Shown: one piece after another, positions 7,653-18,716 of the stretch
Numbering within the stretch: position 1 is the stretch's first letter
Layout: every line of letters begins with the position of its first letter
Position numbers and translations under genes: made by a program
The notes under the pieces: generated by a model
The model's input: only the letters and a program-made list of their open reading frames with translations
Database searches by the model: none
What the model was told of the DNA's origin: nothing
Assembly (NCBI RefSeq): GCF_004569505.1
Contig: NZ_SPPK01000005.1
Span: forward strand, 186,001 to 250,000
DNA length: 64,000 bases
Direction of reading: 5' to 3'
Origin: Dysgonomonas mossii
GTDB taxonomy: Bacteria; Bacteroidota; Bacteroidia; Bacteroidales; Dysgonomonadaceae

Positions 7653-10568
7653 ATGGAAGGTAGAAAAAAATACATAGGTCTCTCCGATAGTGAAGTGAAA
7701 GCAAGCAGGCAGAAGCATGGTGCAAATATTCTCACTCCCCCCAAAAAAGAACCTCTTTGGAAACTTTTTTTGAAAAAGTTTGAAGATCCGATCATTCGTA
7801 TATTGCTTATTGCCGCATTCTTGTCCTTAGGGATTTCTATTATACACAATGAGTATATAGAAACTATCGGTATTTTTTGTGCTATTCTTCTGGCAACAGG
7901 TGTCTCTTTTTGGTTCGAAATGGATGCCAACAAAAAGTTTGACGTCCTCAATCAGGTGAACGACGAAGACCAGATTATGGTGATGCGAAACGGAAATGTA
8001 AAGCAGGTTGCAAAAAAAGATATTGTAGTTGGTGATATTGTTTTGCTTGAGATAGGCAATGAGGTTCCGGCTGATGGCGAATTGCTCGAAGCTGTATCAA
8101 TGCAGATAGATGAGTCCTGCCTTACAGGAGAGTTGAGCATAGATAAAACTACAGACCCTGAACATTTCGAAGAAGGAGTTACTTATCCTTCAAACTGGGT
8201 GCTTCGAGGAACGAAGGTTATAAATGGGCACGGTGTTTTTGAAGTACATCGTATTGGAGATAATACCGAATTTGGAAAAGTGGCGGTGAAGGCGACCGAA
8301 AAAGTTGAAGGCGAAACACCATTGAACCGTCAGTTAGACTCTTTGGCTAAGTTTATCGGTGTTGTTGGTCTTATATTAGCCCTTTTCACATTTTTAGTCC
8401 TTGTTCTTAAGGATGTTGTTTTCGATCCTATTGTACCTATGCAAAAAAGACAACTTGCTTTGCTTGCCGGTGCAATGTTGGGGGTAGCAGTGGGCATGAC
8501 AAAAGTATGGTTGCCTATTATATATGGAGGTCTCGAATTGCTCGGTAAAGACTCTAAACTTCCTAAGTCTGTGAAAGAAGGAGGATGGTTGAGGTGGCTT
8601 TTGACAGGAGCATTGGTGACGGTTGCCATTTCATCGATCGGATATATTTTTGGAGTAGATCCGCTGGATAGTAGTTCGTGGATAAATCTGGATACGGCTA
8701 CAGAGATCTTACAGGCCTTTATGGTGGCGGTTACATTGGTTGTTGTTGCTGTTCCCGAAGGTTTGCCGATGAGCGTTACGCTTAGTCTTGCGCTTAGTAT
8801 GCGCCGCATGTTGAAGATGAATAATCTTGTGCGCAAAATGCATGCTGTGGAAACAATGGGAGCTACCACTGTTATATGTACAGATAAGACAGGAACATTG
8901 ACTCAAAACCAAATGCAGGTTGCCAGCACTAATTTCTACGGATTGGAAGATCAGCGATTAACCGACAGCGAGATCAGCCGTCTTGTGATAGGAAATATTT
9001 CGGTAAACTCTACTGCATTTTTAGATTTCTCAGACCCTAAGAAAGTGGCGGCTTTAGGAAATCCTACCGAAGGAGCTTTGCTGCTTTGGCTCAACAATAG
9101 TAAAATACTATATAGTAATATTCGTAACAAAGAAGCTATCATAGAGCAATTGCCATTCTCTACCGAACGTAAGTTTATGGCAACTTTTGTAGACTCTCCA
9201 AAACTCAGAAAGAAAGTTTTGTATGTAAAAGGTGCACCAGAAGTAGTTTTGAGTAAATGTAAGCACGTAATTACTACCGAAGGGCTCGTTCCTGTAAGTG
9301 AGTACAAAGAAAAAATTAATAGTCAGCTATTGCAATATCAGAATCAGGCAATGCGGACTCTCGGTTTTGCATATCAGTATCTAGATGATGCAAAAGCGGC
9401 TGTGGAAGATTTGATTAAAGGAGAATTAGTATTTCTTGGAATAGCAGGAATTTCCGATCCTGTGCGTTCTGATGTTCCTGAGGCTGTGCAACATTGCTTG
9501 AGTGCGGGTGTCGGCGTAAAAATTGTTACAGGCGACACGTATGGTACGGCTAAAGAAATAGGACGTCAGATTGGTATTTGGAAGGATGATGAGGATACCG
9601 ATCTGAATATTATTGGCGGTGTTGATTTCGAAAAACTCTCAGATGAGGAAGCGCTCAATAGAGTGCAAGGCTTGAAGATAATGTGCCGTGCTCGTCCAAC
9701 AGACAAGCAACGGCTTGTACATCTCCTGAAACAGAAAGGAGAGATCGTTGCTGTTACTGGTGACGGGACAAACGATGCTCCTGCTCTCAATTATGCGGAT
9801 GTAGGCTTGTCGATGGGCTCGGGAACATCAGTAGCCAAAGAGGCGAGTGATATAACCCTGCTTGACGATTCGTTCAGCAGTATTGCTACTGCTGTGATGT
9901 GGGGGCGTTCGCTCTATAAGAACATACAGCGCTTTATGCTGTTCCAGTTGACTATCAACGTGGCTGCACTTTTGATCGTGTTTTTGGGTTCTGTATTTGG
10001 ACAACAATTGCCGTTAACCGTAACGCAGATGCTTTGGGTAAACCTGATTATGGATACTTTTGCGGCCGGAGCATTAGCTTCATTACCTCCTGACCCGAAT
10101 GTGATGAAAACTAAGCCTAGGAAGAACAGTGATTTTATCGTGACGCCTTCCATTGCTAAACATATTCTTTTTACAGGCGTAATGTTTGTTATATTACTTC
10201 TCGGAATGATGTATTATTTTTCAGATCCTGTTCACTTGAATTCATTCTTTAGCTATGTTGCCGAAGGAGATAGAGAGCGTTACTTCTTGTCGTATTTCTT
10301 TACAGTCTTCGTTCTACTACAATTCTGGAATATGTTTAATGCCAAAGCTTATGCCACAGGCAAATCCGCTTTTGCAGGATTAAATAAAAGCGCAGGCTTT
10401 GAGTTAGTAGCTTTAATTATTCTTGTAGGACAGATATTGATCGTTACTTTTGGTGGCGATGTATTTCGTACTATGCCGCTAACCATTCAAGATTGGGGCA
10501 TTATTATAGGCGGCACATCTGTTGTTCTCTGGATTGGCGAATTGATTAGACTGATAATAAAAAAATGA
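7653..10568 (+). CDS. Calcium-translocating P-type ATPase, PMCA type, with extra hydrophobic insertion
   Basis: This 971-residue P2-type ATPase pumps cations, most likely Ca2+, out of the cytoplasm. Visible motifs are TGE at 158-160 (actuator), the ion-site helix motif PEGLP at 368-372, the phosphorylation loop DKTGTLT at 411-417, KGAPE in the nucleotide domain, and TGDGTNDAPA from 702 (hinge). Six helices follow at the C-terminus. Between the third helix and the PEGLP helix lie roughly 90 residues (about 260-350) with two additional hydrophobic stretches, AMLGVAVGMTKVWLPIIY and WLLTGALVTVAISSIGYIF, separated by a lysine-rich stretch. Family members of about 880-900 residues lack this as far as I recall. 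An extra pair of helices would leave the overall topology intact. Confidence 0.92.
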   Translation: MEGRKKYIGLSDSEVKASRQKHGANILTPPKKEPLWKLFLKKFEDPIIRILLIAAFLSLGISIIHNEYIETIGIFCAILLATGVSFWFEMDANKKFDVLNQVNDEDQIMVMRNGNVKQVAKKDIVVGDIVLLEIGNEVPADGELLEAVSMQIDESCLTGELSIDKTTDPEHFEEGVTYPSNWVLRGTKVINGHGVFEVHRIGDNTEFGKVAVKATEKVEGETPLNRQLDSLAKFIGVVGLILALFTFLVLVLKDVVFDPIVPMQKRQLALLAGAMLGVAVGMTKVWLPIIYGGLELLGKDSKLPKSVKEGGWLRWLLTGALVTVAISSIGYIFGVDPLDSSSWINLDTATEILQAFMVAVTLVVVAVPEGLPMSVTLSLALSMRRMLKMNNLVRKMHAVETMGATTVICTDKTGTLTQNQMQVASTNFYGLEDQRLTDSEISRLVIGNISVNSTAFLDFSDPKKVAALGNPTEGALLLWLNNSKILYSNIRNKEAIIEQLPFSTERKFMATFVDSPKLRKKVLYVKGAPEVVLSKCKHVITTEGLVPVSEYKEKINSQLLQYQNQAMRTLGFAYQYLDDAKAAVEDLIKGELVFLGIAGISDPVRSDVPEAVQHCLSAGVGVKIVTGDTYGTAKEIGRQIGIWKDDEDTDLNIIGGVDFEKLSDEEALNRVQGLKIMCRARPTDKQRLVHLLKQKGEIVAVTGDGTNDAPALNYADVGLSMGSGTSVAKEASDITLLDDSFSSIATAVMWGRSLYKNIQRFMLFQLTINVAALLIVFLGSVFGQQLPLTVTQMLWVNLIMDTFAAGALASLPPDPNVMKTKPRKNSDFIVTPSIAKHILFTGVMFVILLLGMMYYFSDPVHLNSFFSYVAEGDRERYFLSYFFTVFVLLQFWNMFNAKAYATGKSAFAGLNKSAGFELVALIILVGQILIVTFGGDVFRTMPLTIQDWGIIIGGTSVVLWIGELIRLIIKK

Positions 10569-10617
10569 TTTGACAAATAAATATATATTTTCCTGACAAT
10601 CTTTTCAGGTTATATTA

Positions 10618-10655
10618 AATAGGCTTATCTAATGTGGAAGTTAGATAAGCCTATT
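10618..10655 (+). terminator. Intrinsic terminator after the calcium ATPase gene
   Basis: Perfect 15-bp stem (10618-10632 with 10641-10655) with an 8-base loop, followed by TTAAG; a smaller hairpin lies at 10592-10609. Confidence 0.8.
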
Positions 10656-10733
10656 TTAAGATTGAAATAATCTTTTAAGTTAAAAAAGTATTGTTTTTTG
10701 AACGTTTGTTGCTAATAATTCGTCAAAAATATG

Positions 10734-10741
10734 TATATTTG
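10734..10741 (+). promoter_or_regulatory. Promoter of guaB
   Basis: TATATTTG at 10734-10741 with a TTG at 10709-10711, spacing 22 bases, close to the Bacteroidetes TTG-N19-21-TAnnTTTG pattern. The ATG is 31 bases downstream. Confidence 0.65.
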
Positions 10742-10769
10742 CGCGCAATAAATTTCAAAAGCTCTTTAA

Positions 10770-12248
<1,479 letters not shown>

Positions 12249-12273
12249 AATTTGATTCGACAAAATTTATTAT

Positions 12274-12309
12274 AATACGAATGGCTACCAATTGGTAGCC
12301 ATTCGTATT
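12274..12309 (+). terminator. Terminator after guaB (perfect palindrome)
   Basis: The 36 bases form a perfect inverted repeat (18-base arms meeting at 12291/12292), followed by a T-rich stretch. Being symmetrical, it would also work on the opposite strand. Confidence 0.85.
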
Positions 12310-12435
12310 TATTTATATTCTATCATCTTATTCGATGGTATTACTTCTGCTAACTAACCTTTGCTTAGATTAAAAAAACTATTGGTATTCCTTTATTTTA
12401 GAATATTTTAAAACATTGTGAGCCTTTATTTCTTG

Positions 12436-12443
12436 TATCTTTG
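12436..12443 (+). promoter_or_regulatory. Promoter of the parvulin/SurA operon
   Basis: TATCTTTG matches TAnnTTTG; a TTG lies at 12416-12418, 17 bases upstream. The ATG follows 28 bases downstream at 12472. Confidence 0.55.
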
Positions 12444-12471
12444 CTTTTTATACAGTTTTTCAGCTTGATAT

Positions 12472-14493
12472 ATGAATAAAAGACGACTTATATTCTTTCT
12501 TATCACACTACATGCTACTTTCTATCTGCATGCACAGCAGGTAGACCCTGTCGCTATTAAGATTGACGGAAAACCTGTATTGAAGTCGGAATTGGAGAAA
12601 GCTTACAGAGAAAGTAATGCCTCAAGACCTGATGGTGAAAAAGAATCTCTTGCCGACTTTGTTCAATCTTACATAGATTTTAGGTTGAATATTGCAGAAG
12701 CTAAAGCTCAGCGAATTGATACAACCGGAAATTATATAAGAGATTTATCTGCGGCAAGAGTAGGCATGTCTCGTAAATATATGCAAGATACGATTTACGA
12801 AAATGATTATTTGTTGAAGATATATAATAGGATGCAGCAAAACGTGGAAATAAATCACGTGCTTGTCCCATTCGAAGAAAAAATAATATATCCTGCCGAT
12901 ACAGTCGTTCTATACCAAAAAGCGATAGAGCTGCAACGCAGATTATCTAAAAATGGATTCGCTGCCGAAGGGTATAATAAAGTATTGTTGTCTTCTACTG
13001 TTTTGGATTATAATCAACAAAACGGCTATATTGGCTGGGTTGCTCCTTTTATGTTTAATGCTAAAGTAGAGGAGGCGATTTACTATCTTCCTGTTAACGA
13101 GGTCAGTATGCCAATAAGATGTTCGGATGGATATCATATTATACAGGTCTTAAATAAACGCCCTGCTGTAGGTTCGCTGGATATCGAGCAAGTATTATTT
13201 AATTTTTCCCGTATCCCTGCCGACCTCAATCAAATAGACAGTGTGGGGAAGGTTGCTTGGAGAGAATATCGGAATATGCGTACAGCTTCAGATTATCAAT
13301 CGTTGTGTGATGAGTTTACTCGTGTAATGCAAATGGGTGAAAAAGGGTGCCATTTTGGAGTTCTAAATTTGGAATCTCGTCTATCTGCAACATTTATAGA
13401 AGCAGCATTTAATCTCAAGAAAGAAGGAGATGTGAGCGAGCCTGTACAGTCGGAATATGGATTTCATATTATCCGGCTGCTGAAAAAAATCCCGGTTCCG
13501 TCTTATGCTGATATGAAGAGCTCGCTGAAAGCTCGCATACTAGAAAGTGACAAGTCGGAAGAAATGACTATTGAGAAACGGAAAAGAATGTCACAAGAAT
13601 TAGGTTTTAACTTCAATCGTGTGGCTTATGACAGACTGAATGAAATAGCAAATAAGATATCTCCTAAAGATTCTTCTTTTTTGAAAAATGTTGATAATAA
13701 TAACGATATTTTATTTTCGTTTGGAGATAAGAAGATATATACTGTTGCTAACTTTGTTGAATATATTCGATTGAGACAAAACTTGATGGATAATAAGCCG
13801 ACCGATGCTCCTGAAACGGTAGTATACACTGAGGCTATCAATAATTCGTTATCCACAGATGTGTTGAAAGAATATTTTAAAGCATATTATTCACGTTGCC
13901 TGACTGATTATTATTACTTATCTCTACCAGATAGAGAACCTGAGTATAAGAACCGATTAGATGAAATTTCAAATGGTCTTTTATCTTTTGGCGTAATGAA
14001 TAAGAATATATGGGGACGTGCCGCTACCGACAAAAAAGGTTTGTCGGAATATTTCAAGAAAAATAAAAGTAAATATTCCCTTGGCGGAACAAAGTATAGA
14101 GGGCTGATTGTTTATGCAAAAGATGAAAAAGCACTAACTGTTGCTACATCATTGTCCAAGAGAGAGAAGAACAGAGATGTTCTTATTGAAAAAATAAGGC
14201 ATACTCTGAATAAAGATTCTCTGAGGGTACTGATGGAACCCGGAATATGGGCTAAGGGCGAAAACCCGTATGTAGACAATAAGGTCTTTGAGGGAAAAGA
14301 AGTAAAAGCAAAAATGGGTTATCCGTACTTTATTGTTTTGGGAGACTTTGTTTCAAAACCAATAGACTATAATGATGTGAGACATGCTGTTGAGTCTGGT
14401 TATCAAGCTCAGCTCGAACAACAATGGAAGGCTGATTTACGCAAGAAATACAAAGTGGAGATAAATAATTCTGTATTGAATACAATAAAATGA
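12472..14493 (+). CDS. Periplasmic parvulin-type peptidyl-prolyl isomerase with two rotamase-like domains
   Basis: A 673-residue exported protein; the signal peptide ends near HAQQ (residue 22). A SurA-N-like helical region is followed by a first parvulin domain beginning VEINHVLVPFEE near residue 124 and ending VSMPIRCSDGYHIIQVL, then a second domain beginning LDIEQVLFNFSRI near 238 and ending EYGFHIIRLL. The last 300 residues are unfamiliar. It probably assists folding of outer-membrane proteins in the periplasm. It overlaps the next gene by 4 bases (ATGA), so the two are translationally coupled. This double-parvulin/lipoprotein/SurA order is, to my knowledge, common in Bacteroidales. Confidence 0.88.
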   Translation: MNKRRLIFFLITLHATFYLHAQQVDPVAIKIDGKPVLKSELEKAYRESNASRPDGEKESLADFVQSYIDFRLNIAEAKAQRIDTTGNYIRDLSAARVGMSRKYMQDTIYENDYLLKIYNRMQQNVEINHVLVPFEEKIIYPADTVVLYQKAIELQRRLSKNGFAAEGYNKVLLSSTVLDYNQQNGYIGWVAPFMFNAKVEEAIYYLPVNEVSMPIRCSDGYHIIQVLNKRPAVGSLDIEQVLFNFSRIPADLNQIDSVGKVAWREYRNMRTASDYQSLCDEFTRVMQMGEKGCHFGVLNLESRLSATFIEAAFNLKKEGDVSEPVQSEYGFHIIRLLKKIPVPSYADMKSSLKARILESDKSEEMTIEKRKRMSQELGFNFNRVAYDRLNEIANKISPKDSSFLKNVDNNNDILFSFGDKKIYTVANFVEYIRLRQNLMDNKPTDAPETVVYTEAINNSLSTDVLKEYFKAYYSRCLTDYYYLSLPDREPEYKNRLDEISNGLLSFGVMNKNIWGRAATDKKGLSEYFKKNKSKYSLGGTKYRGLIVYAKDEKALTVATSLSKREKNRDVLIEKIRHTLNKDSLRVLMEPGIWAKGENPYVDNKVFEGKEVKAKMGYPYFIVLGDFVSKPIDYNDVRHAVESGYQAQLEQQWKADLRKKYKVEINNSVLNTIK

Positions 14494-15356
14494 GAATCTA
14501 TAATATTATTATAATATCTGCATCAATTTCGATATCTATGCTGTCATGCAGTAAAGGAAGTACTGATGCACCTGATCTGAGCCAAGTTCCTGTAGTTACT
14601 GTCGGGGATAAAACCTTGTATATGAATGAGCTCAACAATACGGTTCCTCGCACACTGTCTTCGCAAGATAGTACTGCTGCTGCAGATGCATACATAAAAA
14701 TGTGGATAAATGATCAGTTGCTGTATGACAAGGCGAAACAAAACATAGTAAATAAAGAGGAGATAGAACGATTGATAGAAAATTATCGGAAAACTCTTAT
14801 TTCGAATTTATATCAAGAGCAATTGTTGACGGAGCATTTATCAAAATCCCTCTCCGATGCGGAATTGCAATCTTTTTACGAACAGAATAAAGAAAAGTTG
14901 AAGCTGAAAGAAAATATAATAAAGGGGCTTTATCTGAAAGTTCCGATTGACTCAAAAGAGCTCAATAATTTTCTGAAGTGGTATAAACAACCGACCGATG
15001 CAGCTGTAGAAAATATAGAAAAGAATACATTGAAGAATGCAGTTGGATACGAATATTTCTACAATAGGTGGGTGAGCTTCAACGAGATTATAGATAATAT
15101 GCCACTATCCGTGGATAACGGGGCAGACTTCTTGAAGATCAACAAGAATATAGAAGCCCGGGATTCTTCATTCGTATATCTTTTGAATGTGAAAGAGTAC
15201 AGGACTGTGGGAAGTGAGGCTCCTTATGAGTATATAAAAAATCAATTGATGGAAATTTATACAGAACAAAGGAAAAGTGATTACCTCAATAAGGTGCAAC
15301 AGGACTTGTATAATAAGGCCATTTCGGATAATGAAATTAAGTTTTATAATAAGTAG
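14490..15356 (+). CDS. Lipoprotein with SurA-N-like chaperone region, no catalytic parvulin domain
   Basis: The 288-residue product has a lipoprotein signal (MLSC, lipidated Cys20). VVTVGDKTLYMNELNNTVP then resembles the SurA/PrsA N-terminal motif (VAxVNGxxIxxxEL), followed by long helices (residues 60-140). I see no complete parvulin domain after it, although LKLKENIIKGLYLKVP at about 144-159 recalls a parvulin first strand. The DSSFVYLLNVKEYRTVGSEAPYEYIKNQ segment resembles the closing part of a degenerate rotamase. It overlaps the preceding parvulin gene and precedes surA by 80 bases, so it is probably an outer-membrane-anchored folding partner (inference). Confidence 0.7.
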   Translation: MRIYNIIIISASISISMLSCSKGSTDAPDLSQVPVVTVGDKTLYMNELNNTVPRTLSSQDSTAAADAYIKMWINDQLLYDKAKQNIVNKEEIERLIENYRKTLISNLYQEQLLTEHLSKSLSDAELQSFYEQNKEKLKLKENIIKGLYLKVPIDSKELNNFLKWYKQPTDAAVENIEKNTLKNAVGYEYFYNRWVSFNEIIDNMPLSVDNGADFLKINKNIEARDSSFVYLLNVKEYRTVGSEAPYEYIKNQLMEIYTEQRKSDYLNKVQQDLYNKAISDNEIKFYNK

Positions 15357-15386
15357 ACTATAACTTCTTTTTTTACGTTAAGAAAA

Positions 15387-15410
15387 AGTGATACATTATC
15401 ACTATATTTA
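15387..15410 (+). promoter_or_regulatory. Possible promoter with overlapping inverted repeat ahead of surA
   Basis: A perfect 7-bp inverted repeat (AGTGATA-CAT-TATCACT, 15387-15403) touches a near-consensus -7 box TATATTTA (15403-15410), 26 bases before surA. It could be an operator, or a weak terminator for the gene before. Confidence 0.35.
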
Positions 15411-15436
15411 CGCCACTTTTTAATAAACAGACAAAA

Positions 15437-16822
15437 ATGATGCAAAAGGCAAGAAAATTAATTTTATTAATAATACTATTGGGGTCGGGTATTTTATCCT
15501 ACGCTCAGAATAATGTTATAGATGAAATAATATGGGTAGTAGGGGATGAAGCTATCCTGAAATCGGATGTGGAAAAAGTTCGCTTGGGGATGTTGTCCCG
15601 CGGAGAACGCATCGAGGGAGACCCTTATTGTTTGATTCCGGAGCAACTTGCTGTTCAGAAGCTGTTCCTCGATCAGGCAAAGATAGATAGTATAGAAGTG
15701 CCGGCATCAGCAGTTAATAGCCAGCTATCGAGATACGAGAATAATGTTATTGCTAATCTAGGTTCAAAAGAGAAAGCCGAAGAATACCTAGGCTCTACTA
15801 TGGCACAGCTCAGGGACGAATGGCGCGAACAAATTCGTAATGAATATCTGGTTTCAGAAGTAAAGAAGAGTTTGGTGGGCAAAAAGACGAATCTGACTCC
15901 TTCTGAAGTTCGAAAATATTACGCTCAGCTGCCAAAAGATAGTTTGCCTTATATCCCGACAATGGTTGAAGTGCAGATTATTACGAATGAACCTGTGATT
16001 CCATTAAAAGATATTGATCAGGTAAAAGACCGACTCAGAGATTATACAAATAGAATAAACTCGGGAACTGCCGACTTCGCTACTTTAGCAATTATGTATT
16101 CCGAAGATCCGGGTTCGGCTCCAAATGGTGGCGAACTGGGCTTTATGGGACGTGCCGAGTTATTGCCGGAGTTCTCAAGTGTAGGATTTTCTTTGTCTGA
16201 TCCTAAAAAAGTATCAAATATTGTAGAGACTGAATACGGCTTCCATATCATTCAATTGATAGAAAGAAGAGGTGATAGGGCTAACTTCCGCCACATACTA
16301 CTTCGCCCGAAGGTATCGACAGAAGATATGAATAAAGCAAAATTCAGACTAGACTCTATTGCAAATGATATAAGAGCAAACAAGTTTACTTTCGAAGATG
16401 CTACAGTCTTATCCTTCGATAAAAATACAAGAAAGAATAACGGTTTGATGGTAAACTACAAAGAGAGTACAAACTATGGTACTCCTCGCTTTACAATGGA
16501 AGAACTACCTACCGAAATAGGTAAGATCGTAAACAATATGAAGGTAGGGGATATATCGCCTGCGTTCACAATGAAACAGAATAGTGGTAAAGAAGTTGTT
16601 GCCATTATAAAGTTGAAAAGCAAGACTGAAGGACATGTCGCAAATGTTTCTGACGACTATCAGACATTGAAAGCGATTGTAGAAAACAAAAAGCATGAAG
16701 AGGTTCTGAAAAAGTGGCTCCAAACAAAAATAAAGAGTACTTATGTAAGAATAGATAAGGATTGGGAAAACTGTGATTTCCAATATCCCGACTGGATTAA
16801 AAAAGATCAGGCTAGCAAGTAA
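15437..16822 (+). CDS. surA: SurA-type periplasmic chaperone / peptidyl-prolyl isomerase
   Basis: 461 residues with a signal peptide ending SYAQ. The SurA N-domain starts VIDEIIWVVGDEAILKSDVE and includes the IPEQLAVQKLFLDQAK helix. The first parvulin domain (about 175-280) has the signatures YSEDPGSAPNGGELGFMGR and ETEYGFHIIQLIE. The second starts RANFRHILLRPK near 283 and is more degenerate. SurA receives unfolded outer-membrane proteins from the Sec channel and hands them to the BAM complex. A second Met follows at once, so the start could be 15440. The OstA-like gene follows after 9 bases and is an expected partner in outer-membrane assembly. Confidence 0.93.
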   Translation: MMQKARKLILLIILLGSGILSYAQNNVIDEIIWVVGDEAILKSDVEKVRLGMLSRGERIEGDPYCLIPEQLAVQKLFLDQAKIDSIEVPASAVNSQLSRYENNVIANLGSKEKAEEYLGSTMAQLRDEWREQIRNEYLVSEVKKSLVGKKTNLTPSEVRKYYAQLPKDSLPYIPTMVEVQIITNEPVIPLKDIDQVKDRLRDYTNRINSGTADFATLAIMYSEDPGSAPNGGELGFMGRAELLPEFSSVGFSLSDPKKVSNIVETEYGFHIIQLIERRGDRANFRHILLRPKVSTEDMNKAKFRLDSIANDIRANKFTFEDATVLSFDKNTRKNNGLMVNYKESTNYGTPRFTMEELPTEIGKIVNNMKVGDISPAFTMKQNSGKEVVAIIKLKSKTEGHVANVSDDYQTLKAIVENKKHEEVLKKWLQTKIKSTYVRIDKDWENCDFQYPDWIKKDQASK

Positions 16823-16831
16823 ATATAACAA

Positions 16832-18703
16832 GTGTTTAAGAAATTTATTACATACATAACTCAAAGGCATAGAATATCTGCAATCAGTGTTTTATGCCTG
16901 ATTGCTATTTATGCATCGGCACAAATGATGATTTCTCCACATGTGGATGTGGATATCCTTCAGGTGCCTCAAAAGCCTCAGAGTCAGCAAAAACCTCAAC
17001 AGGCAAAAGGAAAGCAGAAAGTAATAGACATTGTATTTAGCAAGGAGCTCTTTACCCGAGCGGGTTCAGATGTTAAGATATTGAAAGATAGTGTTATATT
17101 CTTTCACGATGGGGCGTATCTGTATTGCGATAGTGCCTACTATGACGAAAAGATGAACTCTTTTAATGCATTTAGTAACGTACGGATGGAACAGGGCGAT
17201 ACCCTATTTCTCTACGGCAACTATATGCATTATGATGGAAATACAAGAGTTGTAATGTTCAGAGAGAATGTACGCCTCGAACATGGTAGTGGAACACTGT
17301 TTACCGACAGTTTAAACTATGACCGTATGATGAATATTGGTTATTACTTTGATGGAGGTATGCTCGTCGATTCGTTGAATGAACTTACGTCCTACTGGGG
17401 GCAATATGAGCCTGCACTCAAGCTGGCAACATTCAAGGATAGCGTGATTCTTGTGAACAATAAGTTTAAGTTATACTCCGATCGTCTCAAATATAATACG
17501 GATACTAAGATTGCAACAATCTATACTCCTACCAAAATTGTTTCCGACAGTGGCATTATTTATTCCAGCAAAGGGTGGTACAATACTGCAACTGAGGAGT
17601 CCCTCTTGTTGGATCAATCCACGATTGTAAACAAGCAGGGTAATCGTATATTGAGAGGAGATTCCATCTCGTACCATAAGGCAAAAGGATATGGCGAGGT
17701 ATTTGGCAATATGTTTTTGCAAGATACGACTAAGAAAGTTATCCTAAGAGGTCATTACGGTTTCTATAATGAATTGACAGACTATGCGCTGGCTACCGAT
17801 TCGGCTTACTGTATCGAGTATTCGCAAGGCGATACACTATATATCCATGCCGATACTCTTAAGCTGATTGCAATAGTAGATAGCATCAAGCCCACTAATC
17901 AGAAGATACAAAAGCATACTAAAGTCGCTGCGGATTCCTTACATAGCGATTCTATAGGTAAGCTTCATTCCGATTCCTTACATACTCAGTCGGTAAATAT
18001 ATCTTCTTCGCTCGAACCTTTGCCGTCTGCATTACCTCCTGCGAAAAAGGAAGAACCTAAAGTGACTACTTACCGAGAGATAAAAGCATATTACGGAGTG
18101 CGTTTTTATAGGTCCGACATGCAGGGCGTTTGTGACTCTTTACAGTTCAACTCAAGAGATTCTATACTCCATATGTATAAAGATCCTGTACTGTGGAATA
18201 CAAACAGGCAGTTGTATGGCGATACGATAGACATTTATATGAATGATAGTACAATCGATCATATGCATGTCAAACGATATAGTTTCTCGATAGAGCAGAA
18301 AGACTCGCTACATTACAATCAATTGAAATCGCGTTCTATGAAGCTTTTCTTCCAGAATAAACAGTTGGAAAGAGTATTGGCAGAAGGAAATGTGGAGACA
18401 ATATCATATCCCGAAGAGAAAAATAAGGAACTGTCAGGTATTCTCAATTGGCTTGAAAGCAGTTATCTACAGATATTCATGAAGGACGGTGCATTCGAGA
18501 AGCTTGTCACCTGGCCAAAATCTGTAGGGAAAACAACACCTTTCGACCTGATTACTCCCGAACAATTGCGTTTAACAGACTTCTATTGGTACGATTATTT
18601 ACGACCTTTAGATAAAGATGATATATTCAGGAAAGTTTCTCGTAAAGCATCAGATGTAAAACCTCAACGGAGTAAAACCTCTGTCTTTAATCGGGAAGAA
18701 TAA
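16832..18703 (+). CDS. OstA/LptA-like LPS transport protein
   Basis: This 623-residue exported protein has a GTG start chosen because it lies 9 bases after surA and opens directly into a signal peptide ending ASAQ. Residues 63-340 carry repeated beta segments of the OstA (LptA/LptD N-terminal) fold: DSVIFFHDGAYLYCDSAYYDEKMN, then DTLFLYGNYMHYDG and FTDSLNYDR. Such jellyroll slides carry lipopolysaccharide across the periplasm. A Ser/Pro/Lys-rich linker (about 350-410) separates a second OstA-like part (412-560). No beta-barrel LptD domain is present, so it is a periplasmic or outer-membrane-associated component. Which LPS export step it serves cannot be deduced. Confidence 0.82.
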   Translation: MFKKFITYITQRHRISAISVLCLIAIYASAQMMISPHVDVDILQVPQKPQSQQKPQQAKGKQKVIDIVFSKELFTRAGSDVKILKDSVIFFHDGAYLYCDSAYYDEKMNSFNAFSNVRMEQGDTLFLYGNYMHYDGNTRVVMFRENVRLEHGSGTLFTDSLNYDRMMNIGYYFDGGMLVDSLNELTSYWGQYEPALKLATFKDSVILVNNKFKLYSDRLKYNTDTKIATIYTPTKIVSDSGIIYSSKGWYNTATEESLLLDQSTIVNKQGNRILRGDSISYHKAKGYGEVFGNMFLQDTTKKVILRGHYGFYNELTDYALATDSAYCIEYSQGDTLYIHADTLKLIAIVDSIKPTNQKIQKHTKVAADSLHSDSIGKLHSDSLHTQSVNISSSLEPLPSALPPAKKEEPKVTTYREIKAYYGVRFYRSDMQGVCDSLQFNSRDSILHMYKDPVLWNTNRQLYGDTIDIYMNDSTIDHMHVKRYSFSIEQKDSLHYNQLKSRSMKLFFQNKQLERVLAEGNVETISYPEEKNKELSGILNWLESSYLQIFMKDGAFEKLVTWPKSVGKTTPFDLITPEQLRLTDFYWYDYLRPLDKDDIFRKVSRKASDVKPQRSKTSVFNREE

Positions 18704-18716
18704 CCATAGAATAATA

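Noticed and set aside
8330..8869. 179-codon minus-strand frame within the calcium ATPase gene
   Set aside because: It is the reverse complement of conserved helix-coding sequence (including PEGLP), and no promoter or domain supports it.
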